NCBI GenBank assembly: GCA_016716745.1
Contig: JADJVD010000006.1
Span: 62,001-126,000, forward strand
Length of the DNA stretch: 64,000 bases
DNA from: Hyphomicrobiales bacterium
GTDB lineage: Bacteria; Pseudomonadota; Alphaproteobacteria; Rhizobiales; Beijerinckiaceae
Direction of reading: 5' to 3'
Numbering within the stretch: position 1 is the stretch's first letter; every line of letters starts with the position of its first letter. The notes under the pieces were generated by a model. It searched no databases. It saw only the letters and a program-made list of their open reading frames with translations, and was not told where the DNA came from. Position numbers and translations under genes: made by a program. Of this stretch, positions 24,970-38,778 are shown one piece after another.

Positions 24970-25402
24970 GACGACGCTCGACCCCGCTATCGAGGCCAAG
25001 GTGCGCGCCAGCTTCGCCGCGCAATCGGCGATGCGCACCATCGGGGCGCGGCTCGCGTCGGTGCGGCCCGGCGCGGTCGAGATCGAGTTGCCGGCGGCCG
25101 ATCACATCAACCAGCAGCAAGGCTTCGCGCATGGCGGCGTGATCGGCATGATCCTCGACAGCGCCTGCGGCTACGCCTCCTTCACGACGATGCCGCTCGA
25201 CTGCGAGGTCGTCAGCATCGAGTACAAGATCAACTTCCTGCGCCCCGCCGTCGGCGAGCGCTTCGTGGCGCGCGGGCGGGTGACGCGGCCGGGCCGCACT
25301 GTCGCCGTGGCGCAGGGGGAGGTGGTGGCGGTGACGAACGGCGCCGAGCAGACGGTGGCCGTCATGCTGGCGACGATGGCGGTGGTGAAGGCGCCGGCTT
25401 GA
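24959..25402 (+). CDS. PaaI-family hotdog thioesterase
   Basis: 147 residues with the single-hotdog-domain pattern: QQGFAHGGVIGMILDSACGYASFT contains the HGG and following Asp typical of PaaI-type acyl-CoA thioesterases, and VSIEYKINFLRPAVGERFVARGRV is the usual beta-strand core. It hydrolyses aryl- or acyl-CoA thioesters; the specific substrate is unknown. Translationally coupled to dusA. Confidence 0.9.
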   Translation: MQPETTLDPAIEAKVRASFAAQSAMRTIGARLASVRPGAVEIELPAADHINQQQGFAHGGVIGMILDSACGYASFTTMPLDCEVVSIEYKINFLRPAVGERFVARGRVTRPGRTVAVAQGEVVAVTNGAEQTVAVMLATMAVVKAPA

Positions 25403-25409
25403 GGCGCGC

Positions 25410-26243
25410 TTACGGCTTGTCGCGCACGTCGACGCCGGCGACGGCCGACGGTTTCCACGTCTTCGCGCCGATCTGCCCCAGAAATTCGAGCGTCAGATCG
25501 ACGACCTTGCGCTTGGTCGAGGAGGCGCCGAGTCCGCCGAGCGCGAAATGCGTCGCGTTCGGGATCACGGCGAAGCGCTTCTGCGTCGAGGCAGCGCCCT
25601 CGAAGGCGGCCGCGCGCGCGCCGCCCTCGCCGGGATCGCGCGTGCCGGTGACGAACAGCACGGGCTTCTTCACGCCGGCCCACGCGTCCGCGGCGAAGAC
25701 GCGGCCGACGCCCGGCGACGACAGCGCGACATAGGCGTCGAACCTGTCCTTGCCCGTGACGGCGAAGCGCGGCCTGGCGCCGGCCTCGATCAGCGTGGTG
25801 ACGGCGCCGTTGGCGTGGCCGGCGAGCGCCAGCAAGGGCGGCCGGCACGTCTTGGTGGCGAAGCCGTAGGCGGCGTCGAGTTCGAGCGCGCGCTCCTTGT
25901 TGGAGGCGAGGTCCGCCTCGTCGCCCGTCGTCGGGCGCAGCCGGCCGGCGCGCACGAGCCGCCCCTGAAACACGGCGCGGCCGCTTTCCAGATGCCGCAT
26001 GACGATGACGCGATAGCCCTGCGCCACCAGCGCGCCGGACAGGAAGCGCATCGCGTCGACGCGCGCGCCGAGGCCGCGCGAGAGGATCACCGTCGGCGCG
26101 CATTTGGCGCCCCCCTTCGCCTCGAACACGCGCAGCGCCGCCTGACCGCCGTCGGCGGTCGGCACGTTGAGCGCGGTTTGCGCCGAGGCCGGCAGCGTCG
26201 CCGCAAGGAAAATCAGGGCGGCGGCGCGGAAGAGATTTCGCAT
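25410..26243 (-). CDS. exported alpha/beta-hydrolase-fold protein lacking the nucleophile serine
   Basis: 277 residues with signal peptide (MRNLFRAAALIFLAATLPASAQ). The body has an alpha/beta-hydrolase pattern: VILSRGLGARVD after strand 3 and a nucleophile elbow that reads GHANG (His143-Ala144-Asn145) in place of GxSxG. A late Asp (GTRDPGEGG) and His (PNATHFAL) are in triad-like positions. With Ala at the nucleophile position, conventional esterase activity is unlikely. It stands alone between convergent and divergent neighbours. Confidence 0.78.
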   Translation of the reverse strand: MRNLFRAAALIFLAATLPASAQTALNVPTADGGQAALRVFEAKGGAKCAPTVILSRGLGARVDAMRFLSGALVAQGYRVIVMRHLESGRAVFQGRLVRAGRLRPTTGDEADLASNKERALELDAAYGFATKTCRPPLLALAGHANGAVTTLIEAGARPRFAVTGKDRFDAYVALSSPGVGRVFAADAWAGVKKPVLFVTGTRDPGEGGARAAAFEGAASTQKRFAVIPNATHFALGGLGASSTKRKVVDLTLEFLGQIGAKTWKPSAVAGVDVRDKP

Positions 26244-26365
26244 GGAATCGGCAAGTCCTTCGCCCGACGGGGGGCAGAGTCGCTTCCCGCACTATCGCGG
26301 TTTTTTCGTGGTGAGGCGACGCGACATGTGGCACGCAGGCCCGTGCCGCCACGCAAGGACGCCCG

Positions 26366-27199
26366 ATGTTCTCGATCCCCGTCGCCGATCTCGCCTTTCT
26401 CGCCGCCGCGCTGGTCGTGGCAGGGGCGGTCACCGGCTTGCTCGCCGGCGTGTTCGGCGTCGGCGGCGGCGCCGTCGTCGTGCCGATTCTCTACTGGTGC
26501 TTCGGCTTTCTCGGCGTGCCCGAGGACATTCGCATGCCGCTCTGCGTCGGCACGTCGCTGGCGGTGATCATCCCGACCTCGATCCGCTCCTTCAACGCCC
26601 ACCGCGCCAAGGGCGCTGCGGACACCTCGATCGTGCGCGCTTGGGCGGTCCCGGTGGTGCTCGGCGTCCTCGTCGGCAGCCTGATCGCCCGTTACGCGCC
26701 GGCCGGCGTGTTCAAGGGCGTGTTCGCAGGCGTCGCCTTCGTCAGCGCCATCCGTCTGCTGTTCGGGCGCGATTCGTGGCGGCTGCCCGGCGAATTGAAG
26801 CCCGGTCCGCTGATGTCGGCCTACGGTCTCGGCATCGGCGTTCTGTCGACGCTGATGGGCATCGGCGGCGGACAATTGTCGAACCTGTTCATGACGCTCT
26901 ACGGCCGCCCGATCCATCAGGCGGTGGCGACCTCCGCCGGCCTCGGTGTGCTGATCTCGATTCCCGGCGCGCTCGGCGCGGTCTATGCGGGCTGGCCGCA
27001 GATGAGCCGGCTGCCGCCGCTCTCGCTCGGCTACGTCTCGCTGATCGCCTTCGCGCTGATGGTGCCGACCAGCATGTGGACGGCGCCGATCGGCGCGCGC
27101 CTGGCGCATCGTCTGTCGAAACGCCGGCTCGAGGTCGCCTTCGGCATTTTCCTGCTGCTGGTTTCGATGCGCTTTCTGGCGAGCCTGCTCGGCTACTGA
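26366..27199 (+). CDS. TauE/SafE-family sulfite/organosulfonate exporter-like permease
   Basis: 277 residues with about eight hydrophobic helices arranged as two repeats, each with a glycine-rich motif (GLLAGVFGVGGGAVVVPIL and STLMGIGGGQLSNLF) characteristic of TauE/SafE transporters. These export sulfite, sulfonates or related anions; the substrate here is not evident. Its 3' end overlaps the convergent cobS by 7 bases. Confidence 0.9.
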   Translation: MFSIPVADLAFLAAALVVAGAVTGLLAGVFGVGGGAVVVPILYWCFGFLGVPEDIRMPLCVGTSLAVIIPTSIRSFNAHRAKGAADTSIVRAWAVPVVLGVLVGSLIARYAPAGVFKGVFAGVAFVSAIRLLFGRDSWRLPGELKPGPLMSAYGLGIGVLSTLMGIGGGQLSNLFMTLYGRPIHQAVATSAGLGVLISIPGALGAVYAGWPQMSRLPPLSLGYVSLIAFALMVPTSMWTAPIGARLAHRLSKRRLEVAFGIFLLLVSMRFLASLLGY

Positions 27200-28020
27200 A
27201 GCGCCGGCGCGAGCAGCGCCGCCAGCATCGCGATCTCGGCGAGCTGCTCGGCCGCGCCGGCGACGTCGCCCGTGGCGCCGCCGATTTGCCGGCGCGCGAT
27301 CTGCGTCATGGCCAGACTCGCGGCGAGCGCGGCGAGGAGCGCGACGAGCGTCGCCGTCGCCGACAGTCCGACGAGCTGCGCCAGACCGAGCGAGATCGCC
27401 GCCGACAGAACGAAGCCGATGGCGAGCGTCGCCGGCGATGGCTTCATCGCCGCCCACATCGCCCCGTCCGTCCGCGCCGGATCGAGCAGGGCGAGCGGCG
27501 CCAGCGCGGCCGTGCGCGCGACGGCGCCCAGCATGATCAAGGCGCCGGCGGCGGCGAGCGCGCCCGACCGGTCGAGCAGCGCCGCGAGCGCGGCGGCGCG
27601 GGCGAGAATCGAGACGACGAGCGCCGCCCCGCCGAACGTCCCGATCCGGCTGTCGCGCATGATCTCGAGCTTGCGCTCGCGCGTGCGCCCGCCGCCGAAG
27701 CCGTCCGCCGTGTCGGCGAGCCCGTCCTCGTGGAAGGCCCCGGTCGTCAGCATCGAGGCGGCGAGCGTCAGCGCCGCGACGAAGCTCGCGGGCAGGCCGG
27801 CGGCGGCGAGCGCGGCCAGAACCAGCGCCGCGGGCAGGGCGATCAGCGCGCCGGCGAGCGGCAGCCAGCGCGCGCCGCGCCGGAAGTCGAGCATGGCGTG
27901 GGGCGCGCGCTCGAAGCCGAAGGCGGGGACCGGCAGGCGCGAGTAGAAACGAAGACAGCGCAGCAGGTGCTCTGCCGCGCTGGCCGGGTCGGAGGAGTCT
28001 TCGCGTCGCGCGTCGGTCAC
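27193..28020 (-). CDS. cobS: adenosylcobinamide-GDP ribazoletransferase
   Basis: 275 residues, hydrophobic, CobS/CobV family. Visible motifs: LRFYSRLPVPAFGFE near the N-terminus and TGAFHEDGLADTADGFGGGRTRERKLEIMRDSRIGTFG, the conserved substrate-binding segment. It joins alpha-ribazole to adenosylcobinamide-GDP in the last steps of cobalamin synthesis at the membrane. The cobT gene, often adjacent to cobS, is here 16 kb away at 44389. Confidence 0.95.
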   Translation of the reverse strand: MTDARREDSSDPASAAEHLLRCLRFYSRLPVPAFGFERAPHAMLDFRRGARWLPLAGALIALPAALVLAALAAAGLPASFVAALTLAASMLTTGAFHEDGLADTADGFGGGRTRERKLEIMRDSRIGTFGGAALVVSILARAAALAALLDRSGALAAAGALIMLGAVARTAALAPLALLDPARTDGAMWAAMKPSPATLAIGFVLSAAISLGLAQLVGLSATATLVALLAALAASLAMTQIARRQIGGATGDVAGAAEQLAEIAMLAALLAPALQ

Positions 28021-28066
28021 GCCGCGCTTGTCGCGCGTTTGCGCGGGGCTTGTCGAGCCGGGCGGC

Positions 28067-28288
28067 TCAGATGATCAGCGTGCTCACGGCGGCGGCGACG
28101 ACTGTCGCGGCGGCGGCGATCAGCGCGGCCGAGAAGACGACCTCGCGGACGGCGATGCGGTGGTGGAGGGTCATTCTCGTCATCCTGTGCGGGCGCGTCT
28201 GCGCGGGTCTGCTGGTCGCCTCGGCGGCGTCGACCGTCTTGTCGCGCAGGCTGAGCATGGTTTCGGTGCGGCTGCGCACGGCGCTCAT
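28067..28288 (-). CDS. small tail-anchored membrane protein, unknown
   Basis: 73 residues: a polar, Arg/Thr-rich N-terminal two thirds, then a C-terminal hydrophobic helix (VVFSAALIAAAATVVAAAVSTLII) ending at the last residue, the layout of a tail-anchored protein. Third codon positions are almost all G or C, as in real genes here. Its ATG overlaps the stop of another small frame upstream (28285-28404), suggesting coupling. Not recognised. Confidence 0.5.
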   Translation of the reverse strand: MSAVRSRTETMLSLRDKTVDAAEATSRPAQTRPHRMTRMTLHHRIAVREVVFSAALIAAAATVVAAAVSTLII

Positions 28289-28404
28289 CTGACTGGCTCC
28301 GAGGCGGCGGCTCGCGACGCTGCGGCCGCAACCACGGAGGCCGTCGCCACGGCGGCGGCGGACATCGAGATGACGAGGGCGAGCGACAGGAGAACGCGGG
28401 ACAT
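28285..28404 (-). CDS. possible 39-residue exported peptide
   Basis: A short frame MSRVLLSLALVISMSAAAVATASVV... that looks like a signal peptide with a short Ala-rich tail. Its TGA overlaps the ATG of the 73-residue frame (ATGA). No clear ribosome binding site is visible upstream, so support is limited to hydrophobic pattern and overlap. Confidence 0.3.
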   Translation of the reverse strand: MSRVLLSLALVISMSAAAVATASVVAAAASRAAASEPVR

Positions 28405-28530
28405 GACGCAGGCGAGGACAGAGGGAAAAGGTGGCGCGCAGATGGCGAAAAGCCGGATTGCGCGCTTCTTTGAATAAACTATGCCCGGAACGGTTAGCGC
28501 CCGATTAAGCGGCGCGGCCTTGCCCGTGGC

Positions 28531-28571
28531 AAAAACGACGAACGCTCCGGCCTCGTCGGTCGGAGCGTTCG
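28531..28571 (-). terminator. rho-independent terminator after the TRAP binding-protein gene
   Basis: An 11-bp stem (CGAACGCTCCG / CGGAGCGTTCG) with an 11-base loop, followed on the minus strand by a TTTTT run (28531-28535). Placed 32 bases after the stop of the minus-strand TRAP gene. Confidence 0.75.
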
Positions 28572-28602
28572 CGCGATGGCGTGATCTGCGTGCGGCTTTC
28601 GT

Positions 28603-29698
28603 TCAGCCCTTGGCGCGCTGGCGGATCATGAAGGAGTCGTAGCCGTATTCGGCGACCTGCCACCACAGATACTCGTCGGCGCGGAAGGCGACCATGCTGT
28701 CGTAGACCTTCTTGAATTTCGCGTTGCTCGCATTGGTCTCGGCGTAGAGATCCTGCGAGGCCTTCCAGCACGCCTCCATGATCTCCTGCGAGAACGGCCG
28801 CACCTGCGCGCCGCCCTGCACGAGGCGCTTGATCGCGGCCGGGTTCCAGGCGTCGTATTTGGCCAGCATGTCCATGTTGGCGAAGCCCGACGCGGTGCGC
28901 AGGACCGACTGATACGCCTTCGGCAGCGAGTTGTACTTCTCGAGATTGATGGTGGTGTGCAGCGTCGGCCCGCCTTCCCACCAGCCGGGGTAATAGTAGA
29001 ACGGCGCGACCTTGTTGAAGCCGAGCTTCTCGTCGTCATAGGGGCCGATCCACTCGGCCGCGTCGATCGTGCCCTTCTCGAGCGCCGGATAGATGTCGCC
29101 GCCGGCGATCTGCTGCGGCACGACGCCGAGCTTCTGCATCGCCTTGCCGGCGAATCCGCCGATGCGCATCTTGATGCCGTTGAGGTCGGCGGCGGTCTTG
29201 ATCTCCTTGCGGAACCAGCCGCCCATCTGGCAGCCCGTATTGCCGCCGGGGAAGGCGATGACGTTGTAGTCCTTCATGAATTCGTTGAGGAGCTCGGTGC
29301 CGCCGCCGTAGTAGAGCCAGGCGTTCTGCTGGCGGGCGTTGAGCCCGAAGGGCACGGCGGTGGCGAGCGCGAAGGTCGGATCCTTGCCCCAGTAGTAATA
29401 GAGCGCGGTGTGGGCGACCTCGACCGTGCCGTTCTGCGCCGCGTCGAGCGCCTGCAGGCCCGGCACGATTTCGCCGGCCGCGAACACCTGGATCTGGAAC
29501 TTGTTGTCGGTCGCCTCGGCCACCGCCTTGGCGAACACTTCCGCCCCGCCGTAGATCGTGTCGAGCGACTTCGGGAAGCTGGAGGTGAGCCGCCATTTGA
29601 TTTCGGGCGCGCTCTGCGCGATCGCCGGAGCGGCGATGCCGGCGCCGGCACGCCGCCGCCGCGGCCGATTTGATGAAAGCCCGTCTTTGAAGCGCCAT
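28603..29698 (-). CDS. TRAP transporter substrate-binding protein (TakP type), frameshift in signal peptide
   Basis: The mature part is intact: SAPEIKWRLTSSFPKSLDTIYGG, FAAGEIVPGLQALDAAQNGTVEVAHTALYYYWGKDPTFA and MGGWFRKEIK mark a DctP-family binding protein of the TakP branch (2-oxo acids and similar carboxylates). The start ATG 29698 follows GGGAGGA and gives MALQRRAFIKSAAAAA, a twin-arginine signal, but an extra base near 29650 puts the next residues out of frame (CRRRHRR instead of AGAGIAAPAIAQ). The frame that encodes the mature protein extends upstream to 29757 without that signal. Near-duplicate of the neighbour at 29887-30982; no permease genes adjoin. Confidence 0.85.
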
Positions 29699-29826
29699 CT
29701 GATCCTCCCGGAGCGGGCTCGCGGCCCGATGCGGGTCTTCTCGCCCGCCGACCGCACGAGATTTGCAAATCAGATAGTCGTCAAGCGCATAACGAGGTCG
29801 GGAGCGAAAAAATCGCGCGCCAAACG

Positions 29827-29853
29827 AAAAAAGCCCGGCCTTGCGGCCGGGCT
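29827..29853 (-). terminator. rho-independent terminator after the second TRAP binding-protein gene
   Basis: Stem AGCCCGGCC / GGCCGGGCT with loop TTGC, followed on the minus strand by a six-T run (complement of 29827-29832). It lies between the two TRAP binding-protein genes, so they are probably separate transcription units. Confidence 0.8.
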
Positions 29854-29886
29854 CTCGCGTCTCGCCTTGCGGCTGGATGCGGTTCG

Positions 29887-30982
<1,096 letters not shown>

Positions 30983-31248
30983 ATGTCCACTCCCTTCTGG
31001 CGGCGCGGGCTCTCGGGCCCGCGCCCGGCCGGGCGGCGGGATTGCCCGCAGCCAGCTTGATGGTTTGGTAGCGTCAAACGCGGGCGAAAGCGAGAGGGCG
31101 GGCGCCCCTCGCGCCGTCGCTGCGCAAATTATGTGCGCGCGTTTTGACATGCGCCGTCAGGGGAATCTTAGGCGCGTTTCTTAAACCGACGGCGAGACAT
31201 GGCGTTCATGGTCGAACGCGAAGAACGCCGAAGGCGAGGGAGCGTGTC

Positions 31249-31752
31249 ATGGCCGAGAGTCTGTTCAATCGCGTGCGGCGACTTGTCGCCGCCAACACAG
31301 CCGAGCTGCTGGAGCGCTCGGCCGGCGAGGCGCCGATCGCCGCCGCCCTGCGCGCCGTCGAGGCGGCGCGCGCCGAAGCCCTCGCCGAGCGCGAAACGGC
31401 CGCCAATCAGTTACGTCAGGCCCAACGCCAGCGCCGCCTCGTCGCCGAGCATCTCGGTCAGCTCGCCGAGAAGGCCGAGATCGCCGTGCGTCAGGGGCGG
31501 GACGATCTGGCCGCCGTCGCCCTGTCGCGCCAGATCGACCTCGAGGCGCAAATCCCGCTGCTCGACGCGGCCGCCGCCGAGGCGCAGGCCGAGTCCGCCA
31601 AGCTCGAAGTCTGCATCGAGGCGCTGTCGGCGCGCGTCGACGCGCTCGTCGCCCATCTGCCGAGCGCCCGCGCCTTCGAGGCGCGCGAGAGCCGCGACGC
31701 GGCGATCCTGCGCCGCCTCGCCGAACTGAAGGCGTTCCGCCGCGCCGGCTGA
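31249..31752 (+). CDS. PspA/IM30-family protein
   Basis: 167 residues from ATG 31249, almost entirely coiled-coil helix: MAESLFNRVRRLVAANTAELLE is the PspA-type amphipathic start, followed by long heptad-rich helices (RETAANQLRQAQRQRRLVAEHL). PspA-family proteins bind and protect the inner membrane under stress. It is shorter than E. coli PspA (222 residues) and has no pspBC neighbours. Divergent from the TRAP binding protein. Confidence 0.85.
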   Translation: MAESLFNRVRRLVAANTAELLERSAGEAPIAAALRAVEAARAEALAERETAANQLRQAQRQRRLVAEHLGQLAEKAEIAVRQGRDDLAAVALSRQIDLEAQIPLLDAAAAEAQAESAKLEVCIEALSARVDALVAHLPSARAFEARESRDAAILRRLAELKAFRRAG

Positions 31753-31769
31753 GCGCCGCGGCGATGACC

Positions 31770-32867
<1,098 letters not shown>

Positions 32868-32977
32868 GGTCGTCTCCTCCACCCTGCAAGGGAAACCGCC
32901 GATATAGGGCGCGGCCGGGCGGGTCAATTGCGCGCAGCCGCCTTGCCTGTGCGGCCGAAGGAAGCGTAGGACTGGCC

Positions 32978-33757
32978 ATGCCCCGCTCGGCGCCCGCCTT
33001 CGCCTTGATATTGCTGACGCTCGCCGCGTTCTGCGGCCCGGCGCGCGCGCAGGATCAGCGCGCCGTCCGCATCGCCGCCGAAGGCGCCCGCCCGCCCTAC
33101 AACACGCTCGACGCCAAGGGCGAGCTCGCCGGCTTCGAGATCGACCTCGGCAGGGCGCTGTGCGCGGCGGCGAAGCTCTCCTGCTCGTTCGTTTCGCAGG
33201 AATGGGACCAGATGCTCCCCGGCCTGGAGGCCAAGAGCTACGACGCCGTCATGTCCGCGATGGAGCCGACCGACGAGCGCCGCGCGCACGCCATCTTCGG
33301 CGCCCCCTATGTGCGCATGCCGCTGGCCTTTCTGGCCGCGCGCGGCCGCAAGCCCTGGGCGGTCGATCCGGCCGCCCTCGCCGGCAAGGCGATCGGCGTC
33401 GAGGACGGATCGCCCGCGATGAACTGGCTGCAGGACCGCTACAAGCAGGCCGAAATCCGCCCCTACGCCTCGCTCGAGGAGGCGATTCTCGATCTGGCGG
33501 AAGGCCGGGTCGAACTCGTGCTCGGCTCCAAGGACGCGCTGACCGAGTTTCTCGACAAGCGCCGCGAGGCGCAATGCTGCCGCCTCGTCGCCGACGCCCC
33601 GCGCGACCCCGACTACCTCGGCGAGGGCTACGCCATGGCCTTCCGCAAGGGCGACGAGGAGCTCCGCGCGACATTCGACGCCGCCCTGAAACAGGCGCTG
33701 GCGGACGGGACCTACGACACGATCCGCAAGAAGTATTTCGCCTATCCGATCTACTGA
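32978..33757 (+). CDS. orphan family-3 periplasmic binding protein
   Basis: 259 residues with a signal peptide (about residues 1-24, ending ARAQ) and a type-3 solute-binding domain (RIAAEGARPPYNTLDAKGELAGFEIDLGRALC, YDAVMSAMEPTDERR). It is related to the two binding proteins at 13.3 and 15.4 kb but has no permease or ATPase nearby. It might use the amino-acid transporter at 16.3-18.5 kb or a system elsewhere. Confidence 0.88.
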   Translation: MPRSAPAFALILLTLAAFCGPARAQDQRAVRIAAEGARPPYNTLDAKGELAGFEIDLGRALCAAAKLSCSFVSQEWDQMLPGLEAKSYDAVMSAMEPTDERRAHAIFGAPYVRMPLAFLAARGRKPWAVDPAALAGKAIGVEDGSPAMNWLQDRYKQAEIRPYASLEEAILDLAEGRVELVLGSKDALTEFLDKRREAQCCRLVADAPRDPDYLGEGYAMAFRKGDEELRATFDAALKQALADGTYDTIRKKYFAYPIY

Positions 33758-33777
33758 CCCGGCCGGGCGTGACGCGC

Positions 33778-33919
33778 CCTGTCATTCCGGGCGGTGGCGC
33801 GGCCGCCGGGAACTCATGTCATCCCCGGCGGCGGCGCAGCCGCCGGGAAGGGGATCCAGCCCTGCCGTCGCGCCGCATGGATTCCCTTCCCCTCGCTCCG
33901 CTCGGCCGGGAATGACAGG
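33778..33919. repeat. intergenic palindromic repeat element
   Basis: The ends are an 11-bp inverted repeat (CCTGTCATTCC at 33778, GGAATGACAGG at 33909). Inside, GGGAAGGGGATCCA (about 33855) pairs with TGGATTCCCTTCCC (about 33886), and several CCGGCGGC/GCCGCCGG segments can fold further. The whole unit can form one long hairpin. It resembles the short dispersed palindromic elements common between genes in alphaproteobacterial genomes. No coding potential was seen. Confidence 0.6.
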
Positions 33920-34006
33920 CGCCCGCGCCTTCCGCCTTGAACGGCGTCGCCCGATGTGGGAATCGGCGGGCGGGGCGCGCGTCGCGCCCGGCGGAGGGCG
34001 GGGCCG

Positions 34007-34873
34007 ATGGCCAAAGTCGCATTTCTCGGATTGGGCGTGATGGGCTTCCCGATGGCGGGGCACCTCGCCGCCAAAGGCCACGACGTCACCGTCTACAACC
34101 GCTCCGCCGCCAAGACGAAGGCGTGGACGGACAAGCACAAGGGCAAGTCGGCTCCGACCCCGCGCGAGGCGGCGACGGGCGCCGAGATCGTGTTCTGCTG
34201 CGTCGGCAACGACGACGATCTGCGCTCGGTCGTGCTCGGGCCGGACGGCGCCTTCGCCGGCATGGCGAAGGGCGCGATCCTGGTCGACAACACGACCGCC
34301 TCGGCCGACGTCGCCCGCGAACTGGCGGCGGCGGGCGAGAAGATCGGCGTCGCCTTCATCGACGCGCCGGTCTCCGGCGGGCAGGCCGGCGCCGAGAACG
34401 GCGCCCTCACCGTGATGTGCGGCGGCGACGCGGCCGCCTACGCCAGGGCCGAGCCCGCGATCATGAGTTTCGCCCGCGCCTGCCGGCTGATGGGCGGCTC
34501 GGGGGCGGGGCAGCTCACCAAGATGGTCAACCAGCTCTGCATCGCCGGTCTGGTGCAGGGCCTGTCCGAAGGGCTGCACTTCGCCATGAAGGCGGGGCTC
34601 GATCCGCTGGCCGTCGTCGAGGTGATCTCCAAGGGCGCCGCGCAGAGCTGGCAGATGGAGAACCGCTACAAGACGATGGCCGCCGGCAAGTTCGACTTCG
34701 GCTTCGCCGTCGACTGGATGCGCAAGGACCTCGCCATCTGCCTCGGCGAGGCGCGCCGCAACGGCGCGAATCTGCCCGTCGCCGCGCTGGTCGACCAGTT
34801 CTACTCCGAGGTGCAGAAGATGGGCGGGTCCCGCTGGGACACCTCGAGCCTGATCGCGCGCTTGCAGCGGTGA
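34007..34873 (+). CDS. NAD(P)-dependent beta-hydroxyacid dehydrogenase
   Basis: 288 residues from ATG 34007. N-terminal Rossmann motif VAFLGLGVMGFPMAGHLAAKGHDVTVYNR, conserved DAPVSGGQAGAENGALTVMCGG substrate segment and catalytic Lys region GAGQLTKMVNQLCIAG place it with 3-hydroxyisobutyrate dehydrogenase, tartronate-semialdehyde reductase and related enzymes. The exact substrate cannot be decided. A strong terminator follows. Confidence 0.9.
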   Translation: MAKVAFLGLGVMGFPMAGHLAAKGHDVTVYNRSAAKTKAWTDKHKGKSAPTPREAATGAEIVFCCVGNDDDLRSVVLGPDGAFAGMAKGAILVDNTTASADVARELAAAGEKIGVAFIDAPVSGGQAGAENGALTVMCGGDAAAYARAEPAIMSFARACRLMGGSGAGQLTKMVNQLCIAGLVQGLSEGLHFAMKAGLDPLAVVEVISKGAAQSWQMENRYKTMAAGKFDFGFAVDWMRKDLAICLGEARRNGANLPVAALVDQFYSEVQKMGGSRWDTSSLIARLQR

Positions 34874-34932
34874 GTTCATCCCGCGCGTGAGGCGCGGGCG
34901 GCCCGCGCCCTGATTCTCTACATGAACATGAA

Positions 34933-34968
34933 GAAAGCCGGCGAAGGGATTCGCCGGCTTTCGTTTTT
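34933..34968 (+). terminator. rho-independent terminator
   Basis: Perfect 13-bp stem GAAAGCCGGCGAA / TTCGCCGGCTTTC with loop GGGA followed by GTTTTT. It ends the plus-strand dehydrogenase transcript and lies between two convergent genes. Confidence 0.88.
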
Positions 34969-34986
34969 AACGCTAGGCGCGACCGC

Positions 34987-38038
<3,052 letters not shown>

Positions 38039-38121
38039 TGCGGCCTCCATGCCCGGTCGCAGACTTCATGTCTCCGGTCGCAGGCTCCAATCTCGTCAGT
38101 GAACCTGCGCTGAACGGCAAG

Positions 38122-38778
38122 TCATTGTCGCGCGTCAAGAATTGCGCGGACGTCGTGACGCACGAGCGGAACCAGATCGCGCCCGAACCATGTCTCGCGC
38201 GCAATCCAGGCGTTATTGCGCCAGGAGGGATGCGGCAGAATGATCATGCGCGGCGTCGCGGCGTCATAGATCTCGCGCCAGCGCGTCAGGCGCGCGCCCA
38301 GCGTTTCGCCGCGCGGCGTCAGGCCGAGGCGGGCGAGATGCCAGTCCTGCGCGTAGCGGCCGATGAGCAGGATCAGCCGGATGTCGGGCAGCGCGGCGAG
38401 CGCGCTCTCGCGCCAGGCCGGCGCGCATTCGCGCCGCGGCGGCAGGTCGCCGCCCTTGGCGTCCTGTCCCGGAAAGCACAACCCCATCGGCAGGAAGGCG
38501 ATGCGCGTCGCGTCGTAGAAGGTCGGGCGGTCGAGCCCCATCCAGTCGCGCAGCCGGTCGCCCGAGGGATCGTCGAAGGGCAGGCCGCTGGCGTGCACGC
38601 GCGCGCCCGGCGCCTGGCCGGCGACGAGGATGCGCGCCGTGGGCGAGGCGTGGAACACTGGCCGCGGCTCGTGCGGCAGGGGCGCGCCGGCCGGCGCGTC
38701 GCGGCAGATGCGGCAGGCGCGGATGCGCCGCGCCAGCCGCGCGAAGGCGGCCTCAGAACTCGACGACGAGGCCGTCAT
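38122..38778 (-). CDS. uracil-DNA glycosylase family protein
   Basis: 218 residues. ILVAGQAPGARVHASGLPFDDPSGDRLRDWMG is the family-4/5-like active-site region (GQAPG, then the DPSGDRLR loop) and IILPHPSWRNNAW is the C-terminal HPS motif. The CRIC and CAPAW cysteines might contribute to an Fe-S cluster as in family 4, but the pattern is incomplete. Probably removes uracil or related bases from DNA. The start overlaps the end of the MBL gene by 26 bases. Confidence 0.83.
   Translation of the reverse strand: MTASSSSSEAAFARLARRIRACRICRDAPAGAPLPHEPRPVFHASPTARILVAGQAPGARVHASGLPFDDPSGDRLRDWMGLDRPTFYDATRIAFLPMGLCFPGQDAKGGDLPPRRECAPAWRESALAALPDIRLILLIGRYAQDWHLARLGLTPRGETLGARLTRWREIYDAATPRMIILPHPSWRNNAWIARETWFGRDLVPLVRHDVRAILDARQ

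Noticed and set aside
22537..25041. An 834-codon minus-strand frame across the oxidoreductase and dusA
   Set aside because: Low-complexity shadow frame; the genes in the other frames have complete catalytic motifs.
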